This document shows positions 1 through 20,969 of a stretch of 64,000 nucleotides of DNA, piece by piece; position 1 is the stretch's first letter; each line of letters begins with the position of its first letter. The position numbers were made by a program, and so were the translations under genes. Below the pieces are notes generated by a model. That model worked only from the letters and a program-made list of their open reading frames with translations. It was not told where the DNA came from and searched no databases. Origin of the DNA: Corythucha ciliata (lineage: Eukaryota > Arthropoda > Insecta > Hemiptera > Tingidae); the NCBI GenBank assembly GCA_038030265.1, contig CM075943.1, positions 40,238,001 to 40,302,000 of the forward strand, given 5' to 3'.

Positions 1-2029
1 CCTTGCTGGCCACCGCCGCGCGGCAAGTGGCTACCACCACGTGGTCCTCCTATGCTTAAACAAGAATAACATCTCAATGTTGGCCATGGGGGGAGGGGGT
101 TCAAAATGTCTCTCAAATTCAACTCATATTTCCCAGAAAAACAACGCGATAAATTTCTTCCTCGTTTGACAATCGTTTTCTTGCGTTGTACAACTCCGTT
201 TTTCCACGAATTCAGTCAAATAAACAAAGTTGCTTGTCTATAATTAGGTGACCAATACCAACCACCCCCACACACCAATCATTATTGACGTCTCGGAAAT
301 CATAAAAGAGAGAAATATTTTTTACGTACCTAATCTTCTATAAAATAAATGTTTTAAAAAAATGAAAATGTTACTCGAGGAAGCTTATAATAGTTGGAGT
401 GTGTACTGTGTAATGAAGTAGGGGGTGAGACAGCTACCTGACTAGATCGCTAAAAAGGGTGCGAAAATAAAAGGCGTGAAAGTAGGATGTGTTGTGAAGG
501 GGAGGGGGAATCTTTCAAAATATATTCACTCAGGTAAAAAGTACTTCAAAAATATATTTAAAAAAGGCCTGGCCGTAGGCCCATTGGGTCATAACTCAAA
601 AAAGGCCAAGGTTAGATGTTTTTTAGTAAAAATAATAACCGGAGATTCAGGGTATTGGAGAAAACGCAAAAAAACGAATTAGAAAGTAGTGCTAACAGGC
701 ATTTGGTCAATATAATGCGCTTCTTGAAGTGTGGGTGATGTATAAGAACTAGGTCTTAGAGTATTTGTTAACATTTCAAGATTGATAAGGGTTCTTTTAA
801 CGGGCGAAGATTTTATAAACATGGGGAGATTTTTTATGGGTCAATAGAGCAGAAAAACATTTTGGTAACGTTAAAATTTACGGCGAATTTAACTATGTCG
901 TCCAGTAAACTTAAAACGAAAGAAAAAAACTGGCAGTAAAGGGCGGAACTGCAGGTTTTTCCTGTGGAAGTTTTGATGGTTGATCAATATAGGCAGACTG
1001 CGAGGCAGACACTTGCAGGGAGGTGAGTCATCCTGTCTAAAAGTGGCTTCGCAGTGCAAATTTCCATACGTTTTAGAAAAGGGGGCGGGAGTGAAATACA
1101 AAAAAATACGTACGAGAGTAAACTCGTTATGTCGTTTAGAATAGGCAATTTCCCACACGACACAGCCTCCCCCCGGCCTTACAATAGCAGTACCAGTGAC
1201 CAGAAGTGACAGTTCTTACCACTCAAAGAAAGCTTCCCACTCAGTCTCATCATTTTAACTGGTTCATCCTGTTTACAATTTAGCAATTTTAGCGTTTTAT
1301 TGTAGGTGTTGAGACAAGGAAGCCTGAATTTCAATTTTTACTTTTCTCGAATTCAAGCCAATAAGGTTTCATATGAGACTATGAAAAATGAAATCAAATA
1401 CTTAACGCGTAAAATGGTGAGGAGATAATGGGAGGGAGGGGGTGTACTTGTAAGATCCTTTAAGCGTCAATGACGAAAGTGGCCGACAATGAGTATCGCG
1501 GTTTCTTAGTTTCGGGTGATGTTCTGGACGCGACATCCGCATTCGTTGAGGCACATCTTTCGACTTCAGGGGCGGGGTCGATTCCGTTGCCACCGTGAGC
1601 GAGTCAACTCGGGCCCCCTCATTTCACACCCTGCAAAGTCCGTTTAAGACGAATTGTACGGTTTCCGCCTGCTGATTTTTGAGCTTCGTGGCCTGGATCA
1701 TTGGATTTTGGAGAGTCGTGCGAAAGTTTTATTAAATTGGCATTCCTGGGATCAGATTTGGCTCCGTATTAAGCGGTTTATTCATCAGCTTTCACAGTTT
1801 CTCGGCTAAATAGCCTGTTTTCGAGTTTAAATGATTAGTGTAATACCTACGGCGTATTCGACACCTAAAGTTACCGATTTAACAAACTGTAAGCGCTTTA
1901 CAATTTTATTAATTTTACTTTTCAGCCATTTTCACAAGTTTATCACTCCTCAGACCCGGGCACGCAATCGATCACTCAAAAGGGTAAGGGGGGGGGAGGG
2001 CACATCCTAAGCTGGGTTTCCAAACTAGC
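1..2029. other. Intergenic, no gene recognised
   Basis: Short open frames occur on both strands, but none shows a recognisable domain, and I saw no run of splice-flanked coding exons. Homopolymer G runs and A+T-rich stretches are present. Nothing further can be supported. Confidence 0.5.
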
Positions 2030-2970
2030 CAAACATGCTAAACTGACATCGAAAAGAGCCAAACACACTTTTGGTTTTTGAAAGAGCGAAAATCTGCCAG
2101 CTTGGGTTGTGAAGGAGCAAAATCCTCGGCATTTCTCTTTGAACACATATTGTGGGTTTGGCTCTTTCAAAATAGAATTTTACTTCTTCGAAATCCAACT
2201 TTCGGGTCTCTGGGTTATTCAAAAACCCGTATTTCACGAACTTTTGGTCTTTGGAACTGTGAATTCCGTGGATTTTCGCTTTTTCAAACAGTGAATTCTG
2301 CGGGGAAGACTCTTTCTAAAAATCTGTTTCGTAGGATTGGTTAGTTCGAAAAACTAATACAACGGGCATTGATCCTTCATAATCATTCCTGTGGGTTCGG
2401 CTCTTTCAGCGCCCAATGTCGTGGTTTTTGGCTCTATAAAAACCATAATTTCGTAATTTTGGCTCTTTTAACTCCAAATTTCGTGGATGTTCACTCTTTT
2501 CTGAATAAGAAAAAATCCGTGAAATGGGAGTTAAACGATAACATTTGGTTTTGAATGAATACATTTGTGAAAAATTCGGCGAGATAGAGCCAAAATCACG
2601 AAAACTCATGTTAAAAGGAGCCAAATCTGTGGTTATGGTGCTTGAAAGTGCAAAATTGGGTTTTCGAATTAGCCAAGCCTGTGGAACGGATTTTAGGAAG
2701 AGTTCCTAAATTCAGCAGATAAGTAAAAATTCATCGTGATTGAGCCTTCCCTCGCCTTTATCATGTGTTAGTTTTGTAACGTAATCCATCGATGAATTTA
2801 GGAACACGTCCAAACCCACAAAATGTGATTTATGATGGCGCCAATCCAACAAAATTTGGTTTTTGAACGAGCCAAGCCCGACAAATTGGGTTTTGAAATA
2901 GCCGGGTTCACTCGTTTGTATTCAGGAAAATATCAAACCCGAAATTTGGAACCCGTGCTATGCAAGCTGC
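2030..2970. repeat. Family B 30-bp degenerate minisatellite, both orientations
   Basis: Units contain the core AATTTCGCGGGTTTGGCTC followed by a TTTCAAAA-like segment, at roughly 30-bp spacing. From about 2150 to 2560 the units run in the plus orientation. Before 2150 and after about 2560 they appear as the complement (GAGCCAAA with CGAAATTGG-like cores). The block therefore switches direction at least twice. Several short overlapping ORFs here are by-products of a period divisible by three. Confidence 0.7.
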
Positions 2971-4608
2971 TCGAGGCGCAAACCTCAAGATTTTGATTCA
3001 AGAGTCTCCAAAATGCTGGATTCTCAGGCCGGGGGGAGGGAGGCTTTTGTATGTCGTGTCACAGCCCTCCGAAGCTAGGTAGTGTAACAGTAGGAAGACG
3101 GGGGAGCCCTAACAACTGAAGGAATAAGTAGAAAAACCAAGATCAGGAAAATTTTCAAAATAATTATTTGGGTCAACCTAAAATTTCGATTTCAAAGCTT
3201 CCCAAAGGCTTGGTGATTCTATGCCTTCCCACTACCTTGATTCTGCCCATTTTCATCGCTGGCCTTCATTCCTTCCTACACATACTCTGATACTCTAAAA
3301 ATTTGGATAATAAGACACTTGCGATGCCCTAGAAAGTTCATAAATAATTCAGAAGGTAGTGGTGGAGGGGGGACGGCCACAGTAATGAGAAATCACTGGA
3401 ATATTAAGAACGTTTAATGAGTTAGCCTGTACTGCGCTGAGTCATTGGAATAAAAGAGGAATGCGTGGTATTAGCAGACGAAGAACTATACCCCTCGTCT
3501 TCCCATCCCGATTTGTCTGTTTTCATCTATCCTCCTGCGCCCGTCTATCACGTTTTATTACTAAGGCAAAACCGGCAATCCTATGGTGTTCTAATTCAGT
3601 TATAAATAAATACGCACACTGAAAGAAAGAGTTCAACTGACTGTTACTATAATGTCACGCCGCCAAACCCGATGGCAAAGGCTTTAATGAGAGTGGCGGG
3701 TGTTGAAGACGATGGTGGCTTTTTTCATGATGAACTGACCAATGGGTCGTCATGTCAGTTGACGAGTGCCAAATTCGCCGTATATTTAGTACAAAAAGGA
3801 AGGTCAGGGCAGGGTGAGACGACTGGTGTGGACTTTTCAAATGATGCGGCATCCCTTCATACCACCCACCCCTGTGGGTGAATTAATTCTTTAGACGTGT
3901 GATATCATCCCACGTTACCGTATAATTAAAAATGCATTACGTTTAAATGGAACATGAAATTGGTGCCGCATGGTGTTTCGTGGCACAGAATAAAACACGA
4001 TTATTCGAGGGGGTGTGAATAGAAAGGGACGAGCTAAAGCTTTAGTTGAGTTGTCCAAGTTATTGATTATTTTCATTTGCCACCCCTGGAAAAATGGTCG
4101 AGAAAATACGGAATTTCCGTTTCGGTCGACTCAAATACTCCATCATTCATACACGTCCAACACATAAACACAATTTAGCAAAAAAGCGCTCGAAAAACAC
4201 AATAAAAACAAGTAATTTGAGCTCACCTGTAACAACGATCTCCTCTTACAACAATCGGATTCGGGGACTCTCTCCACTGATAACTCGCACTGTCCTCTAA
4301 ACTCAATTAATTTTAACGGAACATGAGTTTTTCTTGTCTTCAATTTGAAACCGTCGAAAAATGGGCAATTTCAAGGGGAAACACTTCTCAAAATTTAACA
4401 TAAAAATAACCGAAAAAAATTCGCGAACGACCCGATCAGGATGATAAAAATTTGTCCTGAAGCTTCGCTGGGGGCGGGCTAGAGGTGGGAGTAGGATAAC
4501 CTGCACATATCAAACAGAAGTAACCTTCCAGATTTTCCGATACGCGACGCGCTTCGAGCATGACTTGTCAATTTAGGTGACGTTTTATGTGTTTTCCTTT
4601 TCTTATAG
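2971..4608. other. Intergenic, upstream of the RMDN-like gene
   Basis: I see no supported gene. Open frames at about 3655-3881 on both strands lack recognisable motifs. The last few hundred bases before 4608 should hold the promoter of the RMDN-like gene, but no TATA box or initiator can be assigned with confidence. Confidence 0.4.
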
Positions 4609-4984
4609 GAAATTGTTCAACATTTTACGGATGATGTCTCCGGCATTGAAGGTAAAACTGTGTTTTTTTTGTTGTTTTTTTTAAAGGAAGTTGAGTATAG
4701 AGACACGTTCGTTATGGAACGCTGTTGTTAGCTACCTAATTACGTTATTTGCATGCTTAGTCGAACAATTAAAATTATTGAGAAATGTCACACGCCCTTC
4801 AATTATTTTTTGCTGAATTATCCTTGTCTTTATGTGTTACTAATCGGGGATTGGTGTTGTTTCCTAGGACCATCACGAGATAGCCGGGGCAGTCGTACTC
4901 ATGTTTTGACGGTAGTATGCTCTTTAACGTTACTGAATCGATGAAGAAGAAGAAGATTTTGAGAGAAAGAAACAAAATATAAAC
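4609..4984 (+). promoter_or_regulatory. Probable spliced 5' leader of the RMDN-like gene, with a short uORF
   Basis: A 43-base exon candidate (4609-4651) lies between a pyrimidine-rich TTTTCTTATAG acceptor and a GTAAAA donor. A second acceptor, TTTCCTAG, precedes base 4868. Joining 4651 to 4868 gives a leader that runs to the ATG at 4985. The joined leader contains a 20-codon open frame that starts at 4631 (ATGATG) and stops at 4907-4909, upstream of the main start. The splice signals are seen directly; their use and any effect on translation are inferred. The 43-base exon could instead belong to another transcript. Confidence 0.4.
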
Positions 4985-7900
4985 ATGTTCAGGGACAGAC
5001 GAGTCATGAATCAAAGTGGGAGCGTTTTCAAAATGAAATGGCTTTTGGCCATGTCCGTCGGAGCGGGTCTCATGCTCGGAGCCGCCGGGATCTTTCTGTA
5101 CGATCACTACGTACGAGAGAAGCGACGCCTTCTATTGCAAAGTGAACTGATGCGTCTTGACGTAACGGTGTCAGAGCTCAGACGTGAACTTGATGAATTT
5201 CGATCGGCTCATACGGCTCTGTGGAGGAGACGGCAGCGACGACGAATGGCCAGCAAGGCCGAGTCAACCGCTACTACGGACGACGACGACACTTTGGATG
5301 CGAGGTCAGTGATTGACTATGAGGAGGATTTCTCGAATGACGAATTTTTCGATCTTTCTGACGACGAGTTTGACGAGTGAGTTTTTTCACATTAATTTTT
5401 AAGTCAGTGGACTTTCGGTGGTGGGAACTTGTGTCGGCATCAACAGCTACGAGGTCGTTACAGATCTCTTGGGAAAATTCGCTTTTCCTTTCACTCAACA
5501 GGTGTATACCTCATAGTTCCTTAAGCTGGCCATTCACGCAGTGGCACTTGCCAGGCGACCTGTGGGGCACATGTCCAGGATTAATCTGTCAGGACAGCGG
5601 GGAAGTGACCTGGCACTCGCAAGTCCCGGCTATCCTCGACCCACTCCCCGCTCCGGTTGGCCATGCGACGCCAACTGGTCAATGATACCGGTATGGACCG
5701 CTTGGCGGTGGTGAGTTTCACGAGCTGTGGTGTTGTGACGAGCCACTAGGTGGGTTCGAGTGATGGAAATCTCTAAAGTGAGGTCTCTTCAAGCCTTTGG
5801 GGTTGGGGTAAAATGGCCATTTAAGGACAGTATGCGGCGCATGGTAGATCCAAGATGCACAATGCTGTGTGCTGCAAAGCTGCAATCCCTAACTATTTTC
5901 TTTACTGCAAGAAAAACATTCACTATCGGATCAGGCCTCTCGGAGTCGATTATTTTTGGAGGGTGAAATAGGCGAAGGATCCTGTCATTGGACTGGCAAT
6001 TCAGTTTGCTTGAACAACGAGCAATTTTAGGAGTATAAGTGAGACATTTCTTGCTAAAAAAAAAATCTGGTTTGAAGAAGGGAGGGCTTCAATTCTGATG
6101 GCTAGGCAGCGTGGTTATGGATATCTTGGAAGAATCTCCAAGGATGTATCGGCTTTACTCACGCTTGTTCTTAATTTTAATCGTGGATTTGCCACAAGAA
6201 CGACACACGGGCTTGTGGGCGCTTTTTTTTTTCAATGATAGCCGTAAATGCGTTTCCATAAACCACGAATGAGCGCCGCGAATTTGCTATTTTAGGCGCA
6301 AATAGCCAGCGATTTTGTTTTGCACTTTGGGCCTTGAATTTGTGTTTTTTCTACACTAATGCTCTACGGACTTGCCCGAGAACAGCGCATTAGCACTTTC
6401 TCACCATTTTAGCCGTTAAAGAGCCTATATAAATCACTAATTAGCGTTTGTCTCAATATTAGCCTCGAATGAGCGCCTTTTCTGAATTGTAGCGCGAACG
6501 TGTACGCTCTTTCTCGATTTTAGAGCGGATTGGCCCTTTTTCTAGATGTTAGCCGCGAATTAGCGTTATTCTCTGTTTTAGTCGTGAATTATCGTTTTTT
6601 CTCGATGGAGCGCTATTTCTCAATTTCAACAACGAATTAACGGTTTTTCTCTATTTGAACCGCAAATTAGCGATTTTTCTTACTTTTAGGGCCGTATTCA
6701 GTAACAAACCTTAGCGATATTTAACTAAATTAAGGTCGAACATTCTTGGGACACGCCAAGCTCGTATCAATGGTGCAAAATAATCAATTCCACTAGCAGC
6801 CAAGTTCCCTGAGATCATGGTAAAGTACGTATTTTCCTCTTTTTTCGGAGCAGCGCGGAATAAATAACGCATTTTTGTACTGACAATAAAATCTTGTCGC
6901 TATATTGTCAGTTTCAGCTGGATTGCACAGTTTCCTGATGAAAGAGTCCGTTCCATCGTTAGAATTACAGTTTCCGGCCCGAAAAGCGAAACGTCGCGCT
7001 ATAAAGCTGATAGTTCACACACAGGAGTGTTCCAGGAGGTAATTAGTCAAGATTGTTGGTCAAATAATTTATTTACTGTGGTTAAGTTTGCTTGTGTGAC
7101 AGCCCCATATATTTCGGTCCACTTTTCGTGCCGGATAGTCAGTTCGTGTCGCACAGTAACCAGTTGTTGGGCTAGGGAACCGTTTCTCACCCTTCAGATT
7201 ATCATAGGGGTCATACACCAATTCTCACGGTTCGATAGGCAGTTTTTGGTAGTAAAATCGTCCATTTTACGGCTTGATTTGAGGTTTCTGGGCTAAAATA
7301 AATAAGATTCCGGTTCGAAGTTATCAGTTTTAGACCACAATAAATGTATTGTAATTTGTAGAAAAAATCACGAATTAGCGGCTAAAAATTAAGAACAACG
7401 CTAATACTCGGCAATAATTGAGGAAAAGCGCTAATTTGTGCCCATAAAATTGTGAGGAACCAGCAAAAAATTGCTCAGCAGGTGCTAGTCCGCTAATACG
7501 CTTAACTCGAGGCAACGACGCGGCAAAAAGTTAGCGCTAATACCCGCGGCTAAAATGGAAAAGCGCTAATTCCTGGCAAGAAGAAATTGGCGGCTGAAAA
7601 TTGAGAAAAACGATAATTCGGGGACATAATTAAGATAAAGCGCTAAATCGCAGCATTGAAGTTGAGGAAAAGCAGCACCGAATCGCTCAACAGGGTCAGC
7701 TAATGTTGAGAAAACGCCAATTCGTGGTTTCACGAGGGAACTTCGTGACTGACATAGAAAAATAGCGTTAAATCGCATGGATAAAAGAGAAAAAACTCTA
7801 CTGCGCGGCTAGAGTTGAGAAAAAGTGATAAGAGGTAACGTGCGGATACGTGCGTGAAAACCCGCTCATTCACTGCTAAAATAGAAAAAGCTCTATTTCT

Positions 7901-10023
7901 CGTATCAATTTGACAAAATCCACTGATTTACCGCGGGGCTATAATTAAGCAAAAGCGATACTTCGCGCTTATAATTAAGCGGAAAAGCCCTGATTCGCGG
8001 CTAACATCGAGAGAAAGGCTAATTTACGGATCAATTTGAGAGAACCCTCTAATTCTCAGCTGAAATTGAGACAATGCGCTCATTCGCAGCTAAAATGGAG
8101 AACGAACAACGTTAAATCGCAGTTCAATTTTAGTTGAAACACAAATTCGCGGTTCAATTTGAGATAAAACGCAAATTCGCGGGTTTAATTAGAGTGAGAG
8201 CGGTAATTCGCGGCTTAAATTAATGAATGATTCGCGACTAAAATTGTGGAATGTTCTAATTCGTGACAAAAATTAAGGAAAATTCCTGATTTTTGGTAAA
8301 CATTGAGAAAAAACGCAAACTATTCGCGGTTGAAACTGACATAACCCACTAATCTCTGGCTAAAATTGAGAAAGCGCCAGAAAATTAGGTTTCGTCGATA
8401 TGTAGCAGGTCTGATCCCTATGTCTCTTCAAGCCCAACTGGCTAAGGCCTCGCTGTGACATTGATGACTCGACTCTTTCAACTATAGACTGGGGTATCTT
8501 CTTTATCGTCTCTCTAATTAATTTTACTGAGTGTCTCATTTGCATAACCAGCCGGATCGAAGTAACGCCAAAGCCTGGTGGATCCTTAAACAAAATTTAA
8601 GTCCCCAATTGATTATTAATGACGCTCCCAGATGATTTTCTTTTGTTTTTCTCCTTTCCCCCACTCCGTAACCTTAAAATACGCGCAGTATTTTATGGAT
8701 TGGTGAACTGTAGTAGGCGGTTTAATTCTGGAAAATGCTGTTATTGAGATGTGTTACAAGATTTTCAATACTAAACGTCCTGAAAGTCGTACAAGTCGCC
8801 GTGGTACATTCAGAAGGCTATCAACGCCATTTTCAACGTCATCTTTGATGTTCGATCCAATGAGACGAGTCTCTCGTATAACGTACGTTTTTGCCTTGAG
8901 TTTCGTCTCAATAAGACACAAATTTTGCCCCCTTAGCATAACAAAAACAAAAAGTTGATGGGTTTATCAGGCGACGCGGTGGTACTTCGATTCTTATTCA
9001 TCGCGGGTATTTTGAACAAAGTTTTATTTTTTTTAATTAGAAAGAAATTGTTTTAATTAACCGGGAATTTTAGAAGTTTTGCCGCCCCTCGTTTGGGGAA
9101 AACATCAATTGCGATCGAAATGGACGTGCTTCTGCGGTCACCCTACCGAGATGACAAGCTCTCGGCTCTTGAGAAGATGAAACGTGAGAATGAGAAGGTA
9201 GTTACCCCCCCCCCACTAGCACACTTGAAAAATATTTTAAAATAATAACAATCATATTTAGGAAGAAAGCACCGAACTTCTCTGGCGAATGGCTCAAGCG
9301 TGTCATCGACTCGCCATTCACGATTGGACAGCTGACAATGTGCCAATCAAAGAGGCGTACATCAATGAAGGAATCGGCTACGCGACGCGATGCCTCGAAC
9401 TCGCACCACGCTCCGCGGACGCTCACAAATGGTACGCCATTTGTGTCGGAGCTCGAGCCGAAACGCTACCGATCAAGGAGAAAATCAAAGACGGCATGAC
9501 GTTTCAAAAGCACGTTTTAAAAGCTCTTGAAGTCCGCCCGGATGACCCCACACTGAATCACTTAATCGGAAGATTTACTTTCGAGGTTCGAACGTAAATA
9601 CTCGTCAGAGCCGAGCTTCTTTTAAACCCCATTTTGTGTGTGTGTGTGCAAATCGTCAGCTGGCGTCACTCTCGTGGATGGAGCGTAAAGTCGCAACGGC
9701 TCTCTTCGGAGAATTGCCCGCCGCTGATATGATGGACGCCATCGGTTACCTGGTCAAAGCTGAACAATTGAACCAAGATCCGTGGATAGAAAATAGACTG
9801 ATTCTCGCTAAAGCTTACATTCATTTGCACAACTACCCCCAGGCTGTTCGTTGGTTGAAAAAGGCGTATGACACACCGGTTTCTTCTTTAGAGGTTTTAA
9901 TTCACCCTCTCCCCTTTAGCCGCCCTTTAAAACCCGCATTTTTTTGTTTTATTTTTTTTTAAGGATGAAAAAGCTCAAGAACAAGTGAGAACACTCCTGG
10001 AAAAGTACAATAAATACGGGTAA
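4985..10023 (+). CDS. RMDN3: RMDN/PTPIP51-like ER-mitochondria tethering protein
   Basis: Five exons: 4985-5376, 9074-9197, 9262-9585, 9660-9893 and 9964-10023. Phases join without a break to give 377 residues. The N-terminus has a hydrophobic membrane segment (about residues 18-40, WLLAMSVGAGLMLGAAGIF) followed by basic residues. A coiled-coil-like heptad region follows (about 45-75), then an acidic stretch ending in EFFDLSD (residues 120-126), which fits a FFAT motif for VAP binding. Exons 2-5 encode the TPR-like helical domain of the regulator-of-microtubule-dynamics family, including LAPRSADAHKWYAICVG and a SLSWMERKVATALFGELP block. PTPIP51/RMDN3 anchors in the outer mitochondrial membrane and binds ER VAP proteins; the same role here is inference. 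RMDN2 is the alternative name. Introns 3 and 4 use weak donors (GTTCGA, GTTTTA). Later in-frame ATGs at 5006 and 5033 could also serve as starts. Intron 1 (3.7 kb) is filled with repeats. Confidence 0.9.
6230..6720 (-). repeat. Family A 30-bp minisatellite, inverted orientation
   Basis: Repeated blocks read TTTCTCAATTTTAG followed by CCGCGAATTAGCG, which is the complement of the main family A unit. Spacing is near 30 bp and the copies are strongly diverged. Confidence 0.75.
7365..8385 (+). repeat. Family A 30-bp minisatellite, about 1 kb
   Basis: Tandem degenerate units start with GCTAATTCGCGG, followed by CTAAAATTGAGAAAAA. Point changes are many, but the AATTCGCGG core with its two CpGs recurs in most units. 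The block lies inside intron 1 of the RMDN-like gene. Confidence 0.8.
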
Positions 10024-10228
10024 AGTGCGCTTGCGCTTCGAATTTTACTTCCTCTGGAATCTCATTCCACTTCAAAATCTATTGTTTTTGTACAATAATA
10101 TTAATATTATAAAAACTCTTTGTTTCTCATTGTCAGTTAAATTTTATAAAACACTGTTAAATTATAGAAAATGGAAAGGTTAAATCGGCAAAAAGCACAT
10201 TTACCCGAACCACTCACCCTTCTCCTAA

Positions 10229-18867
<8,639 letters not shown>

Positions 18868-19190
18868 GGTTTACTGATAAACAAATCAACAAAATATCAT
18901 ATTAGACGGATTTTTTGCCTACTATCGGACGATATTTCCCGTTATTTAATTATTATTTTATTCATCAATGCCCATATCAAGCGGACTCATCAAACCTACT
19001 GTTGATCGCACAACAGAAAGGCTTACGGTAAGGTTGAGTTGCGGACTGACGCGATACGGAAAACGCTTTGTTTCAGCGGCATATAGTCACTTATCTATAC
19101 ACATAAATAATTAGAACTAAAATATCACTTTATGGAGGCGAAATTGACTGTACTATGGTTATAAGTAATCCCAAGTAAGACCTTAGGTGG
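18868..19190. other. Upstream region of POLR1A
   Basis: This stretch precedes the POLR1A start codon (18867-18865) and should contain its promoter and leader. No clear core promoter motif was identified. It passes into family A repeats near 19190. Confidence 0.35.
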
Positions 19191-19575
19191 CTAAAACTGA
19201 AAATGTCGAAAATTGGCTGTTTTCGGGGCAAGTATTACGTAACCAAAAGTTTAAAAAAATCGATTATTAGTGGATAAAATTGAGAAAAACACTCATTTGG
19301 GGCTGAAATTGATGGAAAAACGCTAATTCGCGGTTCATGGAGGACCTTGTACAGCTGAAATTAGGAAAATTCGGTTAGGCAAGGCCGGAGCTAACATTTC
19401 TGAAAACCCCGTACATTTACAGCAAAATTAAGAAATAGCGTAACTAAAATATATAACAGAGAGAAAGCACTCGTTGTCCGTTAAAATGGATTAAAAAACG
19501 CTAATTTGCCGCTCAAATTGGGGAAAAAACACTAATTCGTAGTTTGATGGTAACTTCGTGGCTTAAACTGAAAGA
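19190..19575 (+). repeat. Family A 30-bp minisatellite
   Basis: Diverged units with CGCTAATTCGCGG and TGAAATTGAGAAAAA-type halves, followed by a poly-A run at about 19580-19598. Confidence 0.7.
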
Positions 19576-19869
19576 TAGAAAAAAAAAAAAAAAAAAAATT
19601 TGCCCCAGTCATGCGGAGAGAAGACAAATGTTCACAAAATTAGGTTCCAATCCTGGCTCCAGTCTGTATTGATAGCTGTATTGTATGCTCCAAGTTGTTA
19701 CTTCTGGCAAGTACGACGTTTCTCCTTCAGTTTGATCAGTGACAGACAGACCAAAACTGTGTACCAGAGGTTGGGGGGGATCCGGGCCAAGGGTCACTCC
19801 CTTTGAGTCGAGGTCACTTGAGCAAAAACATATCATATGGGGTTGCTGGAAGGGGGGGAGGGGTAAGGG

Positions 19870-20560
19870 TTTCGGAGCAGCATCACTAGCATGACTATTC
19901 CTTCAAAGTAATCGTACCACAACTAAAATCGCTAAGGTACATCTCCAGAACTCCCAGACAAGGCAAACTGTCAACATAAGCACATGCGCGGACGGTCTGG
20001 ATGCATGGTCGCCAACACGACTCTTCCGTCAAAGTGATCATGACACAAACAAACTCAATATGTATAACATCTCAAGCACCCCAGAACCAAATCGGTGCAA
20101 TCCGTCAACATAAGAACAGTCGGGGCGGTCTTGGAGCAGCATCACTAACACGACTATTTCGCCAAAGGGGTCGTGCCACAACCAAACTTGCTATGGAACA
20201 TCTCCAGCCCCCCCCCCTCCCAGATGCAAAATTGTCACACGCTGGCGATATAAGTACAGGCGGTGGTGGTGATGGTGGGGATAGAATCGCTAATATGGCT
20301 AATTCGTCAAAGTGTTCGGCCACAATCAAACTATTTTAACCACCTGTGCATGTTTGATGGACGACCCGTTTGACGAAATAAGACATGCTAGCGACCCTGC
20401 TCCTAGACCACACCCTCCTGTACTTATGTCGACATAATGTGACAATTTTGTGTCTGGGGGTGCGGGAGAAGTTCCACAGTTTGGTTGTAGCACGACTACT
20501 CTGACGAAAACGTCATGTTAGCCATCCTACCCCCAGGCCCGTTACGGTGTACAGGTCTGT
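19870..20560. repeat. About 125-150 bp repeat, tandem copies followed by inverted copies
   Basis: A unit beginning GGAGCAGCATCACTAGCATG recurs near 19875, 20000, 20129 and 20280. Each copy contains a TCAAAGT-CACAAC segment and a block ending in ACATAAG or a similar string. Downstream of about 20345 the complement appears (for example CATGCTAGCGACCCTGCTCC near 20385). The array is therefore tandem plus inverted. Open frames at 20001-20339 are repeat-derived. Confidence 0.65.
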
Positions 20561-20969
20561 ACCATTATAAGGGGGGGGGACGGTGCCATCGTGCACCAAC
20601 TCTTATTTCCTTTATCCTCGTTTGATATATGAAGGGACAAAATATCGCTGGTAAAGATCGCTATATTGTCTTGAAAAAATCACCGGTTAAAAGATCGCTT
20701 CCTTGGCCCGTTTCTTCAAGCCATCCAGGGGGTCTACAATGAGCTGGCGTAAAAATTCCTCCAAGTCTTTTTAAACGCTAGCTCATGGTTGACCCTCAGA
20801 AATGATCGATGGTTTCAGCCATTTTCAACTTTTCCTTCGACTTCCTGATGTCATCGGGAAAATTCGAATGGCCCCTGGAAACACGCACAGGTGGTGACAA
20901 ACAAAGGCACCCCAGTCGGAACTCCTGATCGAAGATCCGTCTCAAGCCTTCGGTTCCCCGCATGGAGAA

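Larger units (their letters stand above)
5377..9073 (+). other. Large intron 1 of the RMDN-like gene
   Basis: A GTGAGT donor at 5377 and a TTTTAG acceptor at 9071-9073 bound 3.7 kb. It holds family A repeats at 6230-6720 and 7365-8385 and a different degenerate repeat with CAGTTT cores around 6890-7300. No coding exon was recognised in the remainder (5377-6229 and 8386-9073). Confidence 0.75.

Noticed and set aside
5274..5498. Minus-strand frame opposite exon 1 of the RMDN-like gene
   Set aside because: Shadow of a real exon; no domain and no codon signal of its own. Many frames opposite POLR1A, MIPEP, CUL4 and the heptad array (for example 49530-50012) were dropped likewise.
7365..8385. CRISPR-like regular repeat
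   Set aside because: Units are contiguous and degenerate with no unique spacers, and the setting is a eukaryotic intron.
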